Shown: positions 9,573 through 20,539 of the stretch, piece after piece | Layout: every line of letters begins with the position of its first letter | Position numbering within the stretch: position 1 is the first letter of the stretch | Source of the DNA: Dryomyza anilis | Taxonomy: Eukaryota > Arthropoda > Insecta > Diptera > Dryomyzidae | NCBI GenBank assembly: GCA_951804985.1 | Contig: OX638136.1 | Span: 2,731,852-2,795,851 of the forward strand | Length of the DNA: 64,000 nt | Reading direction: 5' to 3' | Position numbers and translations under genes: made by a program | The notes under the pieces: generated by a model | What the model was told of the DNA's origin: nothing | The model's input: the letters and a program-made list of their open reading frames with translations, nothing else | The model's database searches: none

Positions 9573-9963
9573 ACCAATAGTGCCATCTTAGATCACGATC
9601 ATATAAGTTATACCAATGTAACGTATATTTTTTAATGGTTGTGATATTGACAACGGATTTGAAAAAAAGGTTGCGACATTTGCTAAAGTATTTGACACTT
9701 ATCCTCACCAATCTTATATTTTTTTGGTTGTGATATTAACAAGGGATTTGAATATATGGTTGCGACATTTGCTAATATTTTTGACACTTGTAAAAATATG
9801 TGCTAGTAAAAAATATATAGTATAAACTAAATTAATAATTTTGAATGGTCAATTGCCATTAAAAGTCATTAAATTACAACTAAAACTATAATATCTAAAT
9901 TTGTCATTAAATTAATTATTTTTTGCACAGAATAATTACAAATTTTCAACTAATATTTATCAT
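9573..9963 (-). repeat. Right inverted repeat of the 2.1-10.0 kb segment
   Basis: The inverted partner of 2070-2458. It begins CCAATAGTGCCATCTTAGAT at its inner edge and ends AACTAATATTTATCAT at its outer edge, and contains the same two ~115-bp subrepeats with GGTTGCGACATTTGCTAA. Confidence 0.7.
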
Positions 9964-9983
9964 GGACCCATTAAATATTAAAA

Positions 9984-11215
9984 GTGGGCTAGTAAAATTT
10001 TTAAAAATAAAAGCTAGTTTAGCCTGTAATCTTCCAAATACCCAAAAATTGCGATGGGGTTTAACATTTTAAGCGTTTTTTTTTTTTTAATTTTAAAAAA
10101 TGCATTTTTTCCTTATGGAATTTGAAAAATGGCTGGTATTTAAACCATGACCATATCCTGATTTTTTTGTGGGCTGGTACGATTTTTCAAAATAAAAGTT
10201 AGATTAGACCATAATCTTTAACATATCCAAAAATTGCGATGGGGTTTTTTGTTTTAAGCGTTTTTTTCAAGTTTCAAGAAATGAATTTTTTCCATATTGA
10301 TTCTGAAAAATGTCTCATATTTAAATGCATTTTTAACCATGACCTATCCTGATTTTTTGTGGGCTGGTACGATTTTTCGAAATAAAAGTTAGATTGAACC
10401 ATAAACTTTAACGTATCCAAAAATTGCGATGGGGTTTTTTGTTCTAAGCGTTTTTTTTTCATGTTTCAAGAAATGAATTTTTTTCATATTGAATCTGAAA
10501 AATGTCTCATATTTAAATGCATTTTTCACCATGACCTATCCTGATTTTTTTGTGGGCTGGTACGATTTTTCGAAAAAAAAGTTAGATTGGACCATAATCT
10601 TTAACATATCCAAAAATTGCGATTGGGTTTTTTGTTTTAAGCGTTTTTTTCAAGTTTCAAGAAATGAATTTTTTCCATATTGAATCAGAAAAATGTCTCA
10701 TATTTAAATGCATTTTTCACCATGACCTATCCTGATTTATTTGTGGGCTGGTACGATTTTTCGAAATAAAAGTTAGATTGGACCATAAACTTTAACATAT
10801 CCAAAAATTCCGATGGGGTTTTTTGTTTTAAGCGTTTTTTTTAATTTTTAAAAAATGAATTTTTTCCATATTGAATCTGAAAAATGTCTCATATTTAAAT
10901 GCATTTTTCACCATGACCTATCCTGATTTTTTTGTGGACTGGTACGATTTTTCGAAATAAAAGTTATATTGGACCATAATCTTTAACATATCCAAAAATT
11001 TCGATGGGGTTTTTTGTTTTAAGCGTTTTTTTTAATTTTTAAAAAATGAATTTTTTCCATATAGAATCTGAAAAACGGTCCATATTCAAATGCATTTTTC
11101 ACCATGACCTATCCTGATTTTTTTGTTGACTTATACGATTTTTCGAAATAAAAGTTAGATTGGACCATAAGTTTGTTTTAAGCGTTTTTTTCAAATTTCA
11201 AGAAATGCATATTTA
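9984..11215 (+). repeat. ~191-bp tandem satellite, about 6.5 copies
   Basis: Units start with GTGGGCTGGTACGATTTTTC at 9984 (diverged), 10169, 10359, 10552, 10743, 10934 (GTGGACTGG) and 11125 (diverged), spaced 185-193 bp. Each holds AAAAATTGCGATGGGGTTTT, AAGCGTTTTTT, ATGAATTTTTTCCATATTGA and CACCATGACCTATCCTGATT. The first and last units are the most diverged, as is common at the edges of satellite arrays. Short ORFs here are by-products of the repeat. Confidence 0.9.
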
Positions 11216-11545
11216 CATTTAAAGTTCAGATATGTACCCCTTTTAAAAATGGAATTTTTACCATGATGTGGGGGTATATTTGTAAAATATTTTAATATTG
11301 AAATTAGCTAGAGCTATTTTATTTAACATACATTCAAAATATATGGCGCTCTTTTTATTTTAAGCGTCTTGTTATTATTTTAAAATATATGCAATTTTCG
11401 TAATTATAAAATAAATATATGGCTTCATATCGGTTTTAGTAGATTATTGAATTTATTACATGGAAATGTAAAAAATTAGAAGATTTTAATATATAATATT
11501 ACAAAAAAAAAAAAAAATGCGGCGAATTCAAATTATGCGCTAACT
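11216..11545. other. AT-rich spacer
   Basis: Decayed satellite-like sequence passing into AT-rich DNA and a short A-run. No gene or structured repeat seen. Confidence 0.5.
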
Positions 11546-11953
11546 TCACAAATTGTGGGATAACTCCAATTCGCCGCGATGCGCTATCTTCACACCAGTT
11601 TCTGTTCGATGTATTGCTTCCATATTATCCATTGCTTCGTTCAACAAATCATCATTTCCATCAAACAGATTTTCTTTTAATCGTTCATCAGAAAATTCTG
11701 CTTCCATATTGTCCATCGCTGCATATAACATAGTGTCATTACCATCAAAAAGAATTTCTGTTAATGGATCGTCAAGCCATGATTCAAATTTGGAGTCCCA
11801 AATAACGTCTGGAATGTTGGCAGATAACCAGGATTTAAACAACTCTCCTCCTCGTTCATTCGGAGTTGAGGTATAAGCCAGATATTCTGAATCATTATAA
11901 ATGTCTTGGTCATTTGGACAAATATTTTGGAGAATTTTCTGATTACCAGCCAT
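11546..11953 (-). CDS. Acidic 135-residue ORF with an internal duplication, unrecognised
   Basis: An uninterrupted minus-strand frame beginning MAGNQKILQNICPNDQD. The C-terminal half contains two related blocks, ILFDGNDTMLYAAMDNMEAE and NLFDGNDDLLNEAMDNMEA, an ~24-residue repeat, plus FESWLDDPL. The protein is strongly acidic, with hydrophobic residues spaced as in short linear binding motifs. The ATG is preceded by a run of about 20 A residues on the coding strand. A somewhat similar acidic frame lies at 54368-54589. I recognise no family. Lack of stops in such an AT-rich stretch and the internal duplication suggest a once-real gene, perhaps from the same virus-like source as 1-2083; this is inference. 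Confidence 0.45.
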   Translation of the reverse strand: MAGNQKILQNICPNDQDIYNDSEYLAYTSTPNERGGELFKSWLSANIPDVIWDSKFESWLDDPLTEILFDGNDTMLYAAMDNMEAEFSDERLKENLFDGNDDLLNEAMDNMEAIHRTETGVKIAHRGELELSHNL

Positions 11954-11974
11954 TTTTTTTTTTTTTTTTTTTTT

Positions 11975-13274
11975 GTTTTATATTTAATTGAAAAGTTTAA
12001 AATGAAAATTTATTTTAAACAATAACAAAATGTTATAAACAATTAAAGAAAAAGAAAACAACTTTATGTCAACCGATGTTGGGATAAATTTTTATACTGG
12101 CCCCAGTAGGTGAAATCTTATGGAGGTAAAGTAAATGAAAAGCCATAGGATATATTCCAATGCAGTTATGGCAATAGATTTTCATTTAGTAGTATCCTAT
12201 TGTGTTTTACCTGCATGGATTTTTAATCGTATGGTACATTTATAAAGGGTAGCCCCTGCATTATTAAATTATAACGAAAACATTTTTTGAATATAAATTA
12301 CTAAAATTCGAACGGTTCTACTAATACTTTTAATCGTAAATCGTAAATATTGCAATTTATTGCTTCAGATTTATATTTCGAAAGCATATTTGTACATATA
12401 ATGTTCATGAATATTTTAAGTGGGTGGTATTTTTATTATAAAATTTTAAAAAAATTCCAGTCAATGGGACGGACGGTATTTATGACCGAAAATTGTGATC
12501 CGAATTCCTAATTTAACCTTTTTCAATTTAATTGATTCTCAGATGTTGTTTAAAAAATAATTTCCTTTGTACTGTGTGATTGTCTCAAAATAGTTGAAAT
12601 AATATATTTTCATTTAAATTAAATCATCTACAATTTAATTTTTACATTGCATAAGTCCCCGTAAATATATGAGTCATGCTCTGACTAACCAAGTTTACGG
12701 TTCGTGTATTACATCGCATTCAGCGCCATCTAGCGATGTCTATCGACATTTACATCTATCGAGATCCTTGACATCTAGCAGTACTCATCGCCTTCTAATG
12801 TTGTCTATTGACATCTGCTTACATCGAGCGATGCATTAAGCGGTGATACAATCCCACGCTAACTATTTACAATAACTGAATTCTAACCTTCGTTGTGGCC
12901 ATCTAGTGGTGTCGATTGACATCTCCATCTATCGAAATCGCTATTCAGCATTCACAATGAATATTTATAGTGAGTAATACAACCCCTTCTCAATTTTATC
13001 AACTCCACCCACCATTATAAATTATGCTTACTCTGCCCATATCCTTTCTACTCTATTGCATACAATGTTTTGGTGCATTGCGTTAGCACGCTACATGTAT
13101 TGGAATATTAGTAAGATCAATAAACTCTTCCCACCATTATCATTCACAATGAATATTTATAGTGAGTAACACAACCCCTTCTCACTTTTATCAACTCCAC
13201 CCACCATTATAAAGTATGCTTACTCTGCCCATATCCTTTCTACTACTATGTCATTATTTTCGTAGTACAGGGAC
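11975..13274. other. Non-coding stretch with a ~105-bp direct repeat
   Basis: No gene seen. A ~105-bp sequence beginning ATTCACAATGAATATTTATA and including CAACTCCACCCACCATTATA occurs at 12948-13053 and again at 13142-13247 with few differences. Upstream, 12690-12950 has recurring CATCTAGCGATGTC / GACATCTACATCTATCGA-type segments. Between the repeats is an AATAAA-like AATAAACTCTTCCCACC. This could be a decayed LTR, but I see no clear ends. Confidence 0.35.
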
Positions 13275-13303
13275 TCGATTCTCGATCTGTGAAGCGGTGA
13301 AGT
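13275..13303 (+). repeat. 29-bp inverted repeat, left copy
   Basis: Begins TCGATTCTCGATCTGTGAAG and is perfectly complementary to 23581-23609. The pair encloses 10.3 kb containing the foldback-like element. Confidence 0.85.
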
Positions 13304-13391
13304 AAAGAGCTGTTTCACAGCTTCATAAAAAATCTGATTCTCGTTTGATGAAAAAATATAAAATAAAGAACTGTGTTACCATATGAAAATA

Positions 13392-14296
13392 CCCAGCAAA
13401 CGCCGGGGTTCAAGTTACGCTCAGGCTCATGTTCCTTGAATCTATATCTTGAGTGTTGTGATTTTATTTGACAAATATTTTAGAACAATTGTTTGAAGTT
13501 TTTTGATGAAGAAGAATATAAAGAACACAATTTTTTCAATTTTAAATTATAATTGCCACAAAAGTAGCCCGATTTGTTCACACGGTGCGCGCGTGTCATC
13601 TATTAAGCAGACGTAAATCTGCTTGTGCAGGACACTTTGTCCTCGCAGCATTACAAAATGTGAGTAAAATTGATCACTTATTTCTCAAGGAACTTAAAAT
13701 ATTCCCCAACACTCATCTTTTACAGCACACCAAAAATCAAGTTCAAGAAAAATGACTCTCATTAGCAGTACAGCCATATACTGAAACGATATTTTCGCCG
13801 TTTCAATGGCAGTTGGAGCTGTGAGTCGGCGGCATTTCGGGTTGTATCGAAATGAGGCCATGTCGGAGCATAGAAAGACGCCTCCAATGAGTTCTTCAAA
13901 GTAAATTATTTTTATATTTAGTATTTATATGAATTATCCCATAGTTCTGCATTTAAAATATTTAAAAAATTAATGTATTTGTTGGCCCATTTAAAATGTT
14001 ATTAATATTCATTAATGAATCGTTTTAAATACTTTTTTGAGGCAGTTTATTCTCATGATCATGATCTTCCAAGATCCTCTATCGAGATGCTTTTGCTTTT
14101 TAGGCTCCAGTTGAAGCTGTTTTTTAGGCTCAAATTTGAGATTGTAAATAGATTCTATTCAAATGATCTCACTTGAATGACGCATTTTGCTCGAAACGCA
14201 TATGTTTCTAGACTCATTTCTGAATGAAAGCCTGAGCGCTCAGGCTCAGGAAAAAGTTTGAAATACGCTCATATATGAGCTTCAGTGTTTGCTGGG
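13392..14296. mobile_element. TA-flanked miniature element with CCCAGCAAAC ends
   Basis: Starts CCCAGCAAACGCC and ends with GTTTGCTGGG, flanked on both sides by TA (13390-13391 and 14297-14298), as for Tc1/mariner-type insertions. Length 905 bp, with no transposase ORF. The interior has small hairpins such as GCAGACGTAAATCTGC and recurring GCTCAGG / CCTGAGC segments. Called a non-autonomous element from ends and target duplication only. Confidence 0.65.
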
Positions 14297-14298
14297 TA

Positions 14299-15244
14299 GA
14301 CTTTTATCACAGAACATTTTCATATTCACCTTTTAAGATTTATCATATTTTGCTATTCTCGTTTTGTGATAAAATAAAATATGCTGTCAAAAATTTTTCA
14401 TATGAAAATAAATTTATCACTAAATTTGGGTTCGTGAAATTTTATTTAGAGTTTGATATTTGATTTCAAATTTGCAAAGTGACGATGGTATAAAATCAAA
14501 ATAGAGGAAAAACTGATGCGCAGAAAGAGTTTAAAATAACACTTATTAACAAGAAGAAAATAAATGTTTCTATGGGCATTTTATACACTAATTCTATATT
14601 ATTCGCGGGTAGTAATTTTAACGGCTTACTCAGTGGTTTTTTTTTGTTGTTTCAATTTGTTATGTTTTTAAGAAAATTGCAATCAGAGTTGTAGACTCTT
14701 TTCAAGTGATTGAAGTTTATTAAAAAATAGAAGAGATAAATAAATAGTAATTTTGATTATTAGTTTGGACTAACTAAATCCTAATTACTAAAAATATATC
14801 CAAAAATAGTAAAAAAAAAAAAAAAAAACATTTGGAGTTTATTTGCAAATACCTTAAAATCGTATTCGAATATTGGCATTAGTTTGTATATTAAACTTAA
14901 ATTAATAAAAACTAGTTTTTAATCTACCTTCTATATATTTTTATTCTAAGAAATGGCTGAAAAGGGCCATAAATTACAAATGCCATAAGAACGTTATGCC
15001 ATATCAGAGATTGAAAAAAAAACCGTACGCTACACGTACAGTACGTCAAGAGAACACAAACACTATCTTTCAGGGTAACGTTTGTGTTTGTGAACACAGA
15101 CTCTAACGCTACAAAACGAACACTAACAGAAAGAATAGAACACAACGATAACGAATTCCGATGCGTACACATACTCCTTTTCAATTTATAGTGATTTTTC
15201 ATAGCACACAAACCGAAAACAGTATACACGAGGTTCGTTAGTGT
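14299..15244. other. Spacer with a dispersed repeat (14985-15165)
   Basis: AT-rich, with a 19-nt A-run near 14811. The segment 14985-15165 (GTACGCTACACGTACAGTAC, GAACACAAAC..., CGTTTGTGTTTGTGAACAC) reappears inverted and diverged at about 55965-56145, and part of it may recur near 22600-22670. A 101-codon minus-strand ORF here is composed of this repeat and is not credible as a gene. Confidence 0.45.
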
Positions 15245-15253
15245 TGTTTTTAG

Positions 15254-16953
15254 ATGTGTGTGAAGATATCCATAAAAAGATATCCATAATTGTTATGACT
15301 TAACAGATGTGGAACGTATGTGGAACCTATGTTTATATTGAAAATATTTTGATTATTTGTAATTTTTAGCGTTTTTTTTAGTTATTTATTATAGAAAGCA
15401 TTAAAATAATCAATAAAATATTAAAATTATCATTTACGATAGTCGTTTTATTTTTTTAAACCCAAATTGGCGAATTAAAATGAAAGCAAAGTCCTTTGGG
15501 AAACGGCCGTATCTTCCAAGATCCGTCTCCTCCAGACATATGGGATACGTCGTTGGAATCCTCATGGTCCTACCTTTTAAACGTATATGGTCACTACCCC
15601 TCGAAAGTTTCAGGAGACCTCCTAAGTGTTGCCGAAGATACCACTTATTATGAGCATTATATCCTTAAACATGTCCCTATGGAAACGGCTATAACTTCCA
15701 AGATCCGTCTCCACCAGACATGTGGGATACGTCGTTGGAATCCTTATGATTCTTTCTTTCACTCATATATAGTGTATACCCCTCGAAAGTTTCAGGGGAC
15801 CTACAAAGTGGTTCCAAAGGTACCAATCACTATTTGTATGGTAAATTTATGTTAAATTTAACATTTGTGGAACGCATCATCTCATAACTGAGTTAGAGTG
15901 AGACAACTATATGATACTATAAGTCAGCTGTGAAGTTGCCACTTTTCTCTAACTTGGAAAATGACACAATTTTGACTTTTTAATAAAAATAATTAAAAAT
16001 ACAAAATGTTCATTAATTAAAGTTTACGTGAATGCCATTCATTGATTTGAGCGAAAACTAATATTATTAAATAATAAACATTTGTTTTAAATAATCATAC
16101 AACCGGCCAAAATATATCAGAATTCGCTAAAAAATAATTAATTGTAGAAAACTAAAGAAATTGTTGAAGAGAATAGTACTCGGTTGAAAAGAAAATATTT
16201 TTTAATTAATAGATCGTAAAATATTTAAGGCCATGAATTTGGTCTTAAATAATTTATTTCGTATCGGAGTTATATACGCCTCTATATCGTTTTTCAAATC
16301 CAAGTATTTCATCTTAAAGAACCTTTTTGTCGATCCTAACTCAGAAATGGTTCGTCCATGACAACGCTGGCTACGAATGCAAAAAAAAGTCATGGCGTGT
16401 TTTTACCACGGAACATAATGAAAACGAAAATATATATTTGTTATATCATAAAAATCTCAACATTGTGGTGAAACAGGCAAGAAGATTCATTAAAACGTGT
16501 AGTCGCATCCAAGTGAATCTTCCAGTTCATCGAGTTTTTAGTACTCCATTTTGTGCCATGTTGCCATTCGTGTGAAAAATCTCACGAATGGGATTTATTA
16601 ATACATTTTTTCCACATTTAGAAAAATTATTTGCGTTCGTGTACTGCATATGGTCCGTTCTGGACAATCATTTTGCTCTCGATATTCAAATGAAAAGTTT
16701 CTTTAGTATAATAAATTCCTATAATTCGGTGGAAGTGGCATAGGCATTCTATGGAAATTTTTGACACTTCAGGTGAATACTTCATTTTATCGCGCGTTTT
16801 TTTCTAATTTCGTTGAGATTGTACGAGTGTTGCCACGTGATTTAAAAATCCCACCTGTGGTATTAATTTGGAGAGTTTTCCCACATTTAATAAATAGTAT
16901 TAGGTACGTTCGGGTAGAACACTCCTTTAGCTCTTTTAACCACATACACTCCT
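15254..16953 (+). repeat. Left arm of the foldback-like element
   Basis: Inverted match to 19027-21509. Contains two ~183-bp tandem units marked by ACCCCTCGAAAGTTTCAGG (near 15597 and 15779), then a unique-looking part (16000-16953). Two overlapping ORFs of 63 and 82 codons on opposite strands at 16202-16575 are reproduced exactly in the right arm because the arms match, and I do not regard them as genes. Confidence 0.8.
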
Positions 16954-16989
16954 AAATATCATAAGCCACTAAATATCACAAACGATATC

Positions 16990-17660
16990 GTAAATAATAG
17001 CAAAAATTCGTAAATAATGAATTAAATAATCACATACGAGAATCGTAAATAATTCGAAAACGCATACAGTTTCGTTCTTAATTTGTCCATCGTTACGAGG
17101 TGTCATAAACGAAGTAAAAACACTCATATATAATAAATTTTCGATCGTTTATGATCGTAAAATAAGTATCATATACTCGTTAAAAACGATATTTTTTGTT
17201 CGTAAACGAACTCGCTTTTAATATTTTTTACGATACAATTTTGAACGTAAATGATGATCATTTTTAACTCTTTTACGAGCTTTTTCCTACTTTTTTATCG
17301 ATACAAAAAAAATAAGTAAATACATTTAATTTTTATATTAAGCTCACAAATGCATTTACTTACTTCTTAATTACATCAAATGATTTAAAATTTTCACCAA
17401 AACTATTCAATCTTGTTAAAAATATTGAATACTTCTTGCATTTTTTAAATGAACTTTAGATTACAAAAACAATAATAAATTTTGACAATCTTTTTTTACG
17501 ATTTAAACAATCGAAAAATACGAGCCACCGTTATTTACGAACAAAATATGATTGTTTTTTTCATTGACATTTATCATCGTTTTTTACGAGCAAAATGATC
17601 GAAATTTATGATTATTTTGAATCGCCAAACGATCGTAACTTACGAAAATCATAAAAATGT
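16990..17660. other. CGTAA/TTACG-rich stretch in the foldback centre
   Basis: AT-rich DNA in which CGTAAA, TTTACG, GATCGTAA and ACGAAC recur on both strands dozens of times at irregular spacing (examples: ATCGTAAATAATAG, TTTATGATCGTAAAATAAG, CGTTTTTTACGAGC). No gene seen. Such motif density could reflect decayed short tandem repeats or binding-site arrays. Confidence 0.4.
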
Positions 17661-18150
17661 CTGTAGGTGCCGACTGGGATAGTACTTATTATCAAAACAA
17701 AAAACTATATATTACCACCACATGCTCCTCATTATCACATTTTACATCAAAATAATTAAGAATTATATGAATAAAATCAATATATTAATGAAAACTGACT
17801 AAATATCTATAAATAATATCAATAAAATAATTTAGTTACATAATTTTTAATAAATTTATGAAATACCAATTTTTAATGTAAACTTAGTAATAGCAAATAA
17901 AAGGTGAAATAAAGAAAATCGAAATATTTTGAGTTTCCGTTGTTCACTTGTTGTTTATGTTGTGAGACTTTAGGTAGTCTTCAATTTGAAAACCGTACTT
18001 TACAGAAAAATCGTACATGTTGTAATTTATTTTCCCACATGAGAGAAAAATATGACATGTGTTAATTTTTTCGTGTGGTAATTACCAATTCCCAAAAACG
18101 ATGAAAAATTAGCAAAAACATATTTTTCCTACATATCTGGTGACACTGCT
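17661..18150. other. AT-rich spacer in the foldback centre
   Basis: No gene, array or strong hairpin seen. Confidence 0.5.
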
Positions 18151-18151
18151 C

Positions 18152-19017
18152 CGGGGGATGTCCGAAACATATTCTTTAAAATTTAACTACTCCCACGACT
18201 TTCCAAGTGTGTGCAATACGTTGGAAACAATTTTAATATGCCCAACTCACCAGCCCACGACTGACTGCGTTGCAAGAAATTGAGTGCTTAGCGTGGGGTA
18301 TCTATGGTGAGCGGGATTAAAGTGTTGCATTTTGAAGAAATTAAAGGGCAATTTAAATATCTATTTAAGAATTTAATTATTTCAGATTGGCTTTAACAGA
18401 CCAATGCACATATATTAGTTATTTTTTTTTAATTTCTAATATATAAAAATTAAATCCTTTTAAATAATTATTCATTTCTTTTTCATAACATTTATATAAT
18501 TTTCGCATTAAAAAAAATAATATTTGTTATTATTTTGTAAAAGGTTTTGGGATATAAAATTTGTGCCTAAAGTGATTAAAATCTCAAACACAACTATTTT
18601 CTAAAATATTTATTTATTTCACATTTCTGCCCCATTTTACTTGATATATGATGCAACACTGTTTTACTGTACGCAGTCGACTTCAATCCCAATAGTAAAT
18701 AGAAATTGTCGACCAGTTCTTAAATTGACTTTATTTAGTTATTCTTAATTAAAACACTCATTCATTAAATCTAACCAATAAAAACAACATAAACAATATT
18801 TGTTGAACAGTGTTTCCAACAAAATATTTGCTATATGGCGTATTTTTTATAAATAAAAAAAAAAATTGTTTGCTCCATTACAATAACATAAATAAAGTTG
18901 CATAAAGCACACATAAATTAGCCAGAATTAGTTTGCTGCCCACGCATGGAAACATTTTAAACCCAAAAGTCGTAGGAGTACTTAAATTTTTTTAAAATAT
19001 GTTTCGGACATCCCCCG
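18152..19017. mobile_element. Miniature inverted-repeat element, GGGGGATGTCCG ends
   Basis: About 50-bp imperfect inverted ends: the left begins CGGGGGATGTCCGAAACATA and the right ends GTTTCGGACATCCCCCG. The 866-bp interior is AT-rich without an ORF. The flanks GCTC and AGTA give no clear target duplication, so the superfamily is open. It sits in the centre of the foldback-like element. Confidence 0.6.
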
Positions 19018-19093
19018 AGTATTTTAAGGAGTGTATGTGGTTAAAAGAGCTATAGGAGTGTTCGACCCGAGCGTATCTAATAATATTTATTAA

Positions 19094-19302
19094 GGGTGTG
19101 TTCGAATTCGACTAAATTGCTGACTAAACTAAATTTTGTCGGTTTCGAGCAGACTACATTGAACTAAATTGGATGACAGCTAACAGATATATAATAATCG
19201 ATTGAATATGGACTTTAAGAATTACCGGTTAACGAATATAGATCGAATGAAAAGTCGTTCAATTTAGTTTAGTCAGTAATTTAGTTGAATTCGCACACAG
19301 CC
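19094..19302. mobile_element. PIF/Harbinger-like miniature element
   Basis: About 42-bp imperfect inverted ends (left GGGTGTGTTCGAATTCGACT, right ...GAATTCGCACACAGCC) flanked by TAA duplications at 19091-19093 and 19303-19305. A 3-bp TWA duplication and G-rich ends are typical of PIF/Harbinger. The left foldback arm shows the uninterrupted site (TTTATTAAATGTGGG on the complementary strand), confirming insertion boundaries. Confidence 0.8.
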
Positions 19303-19396
19303 TAAATGTGGGAAAACTTTCCAAATTAATACCACAGGTGGGATTTTTAAAGCACGTGGCAACACTCGTTCAATCTCAATGAAATTAGAATTACCA

Positions 19397-19760
19397 TAGA
19401 ATGCCTATGCCACTTCCACCGAATTATAGGAATTCATTATACTAAAGAAACTTTTCATTTGAATATCGAGAGCAAAATGATTGTCCAGAACGGACCATAT
19501 GCAGTACACGAACGCAAATAATTTTTCTAAATATGGGGAAAATGTATTAATAAATCCCACTTTTGAGATTTTTCACACGAATGGCAACATGGCACAATGG
19601 AGTTCCATAGAATGCCTATGCCACTTCCACCGAATTATAGGAATTCATTATACTAAAGAAACTTTTCATTTGAATATCGAGAGCAAAATGATTGTCCAGA
19701 ACGGACCATATGCAGTACACGAACGCAAATAATTTTTCTAAATGTGCAAAAATGTATTAA
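19397..19760 (+). repeat. 215-bp tandem duplication in the right arm
   Basis: A segment beginning AGAATGCCTATGCCACTTCC occurs at about 19397 and again at 19612, nearly identical. The left arm has it once, so the duplication arose after the arms formed. Confidence 0.8.
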
Positions 19761-20539
19761 TAAATCCCATTCGTGAGATTTTTCACACGAATGGCAACAT
19801 GGCACAAAATGGAGTACTAAAAACTCGATGAACTGGAAGATTCACTTGGATGCGACTACACGTTTTAATGAATCTTCTTGCCTGTTTCACCACAATGTTG
19901 AGATTTTTATGATATAACAAATATATATTTTCGTTTTCATTATGTTCCGTGGTAAAAACACGCCATGACTTTTTTTTGCATTCGTAGCCAGCGTTGTCAT
20001 GGACGAACCATTTCTGAGTTAGGATCGACAAAAAGGTTCTTTAAGATGAAATACTTGGATTTGAAAAACGATATAGAGGCGTATATAACTCCGATACGAA
20101 ATAAATTATTTAAGACCAAATTCATGGCCTTAAATATTTTACGATCTATTAATTAAAAAATATTTTCTTTTCAACCGAGTACTATTCTCTTCAACAATTT
20201 CTTTAGTTTTCTACAATTAATTATTTTTTAGCGAATTCTGATATATTTTGGCCGGTTGTATGATTATTTAAAACAAATGTTTATTATTTAATAATATTAG
20301 TTTTCGCTCAAATCAATGAATGGCATTCACGTAAACTTTAATTAATGAACATTTTGTATTTTTAATTATTTTTATTAAAAAGTCAAAATTGTGTCATTTT
20401 CCAAGTTAGAGAAAAGTGGCAACTTCACAGTCATTATAGTATCATATAGTTGTCTTACTCTAACTCAGTTATGAGATGATGCGTTCCACAAATTTACCAT
20501 ACAAATAGTGATTGGTACCTTTGGAACCACTTTGTAGGT

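Larger units (their letters stand above)
2070..9963. mobile_element. Inverted-repeat-bounded segment carrying an env-like pseudogene
   Basis: Two ~390-bp inverted repeats (2070-2458 and 9573-9963) enclose about 7.9 kb, or 4.8 kb without the nested RTE. The interior holds a broken F-type envelope gene on the minus strand, a small Cys-containing ORF and AT-rich spacer. The left edge truncates a packaging-ATPase gene. No convincing target duplication is visible at the outer edges (left flank ...CATCGAA, right flank GGACCC...), and no transposase is recognisable. It may be a DNA transposon or virus-like element that captured env, or a rearranged remnant. The boundaries are well supported; the class is not. 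Confidence 0.45.

Noticed and set aside
1..9963. A complete Polinton/Maverick from 1 to 10 kb
   Set aside because: No PolB, integrase, protease or capsid genes are visible, the ATPase is truncated at the inverted-repeat edge, and no 6-bp target duplication was found. Only remnants can be claimed.
10274..10683. ORFs of 62 and 64 codons in the 10-11 kb repeats
   Set aside because: They are by-products of the ~191-bp satellite and are not maintained from unit to unit.
9984..11215. CRISPR-like array
   Set aside because: The full ~191-bp unit is repeated with no short-repeat/unique-spacer alternation, in a clearly eukaryotic context.
14924..15229. 101-codon minus-strand ORF
   Set aside because: Made of a dispersed repeat found inverted near 56 kb. 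The Cys/Ser-rich low-information sequence has no motif.
16202..16575. Overlapping ORFs reproduced exactly at 19783-20156
   Set aside because: Identity is explained by the inverted arms. The two strands give mutually overlapping frames with no motif, so conservation of a protein is not shown.
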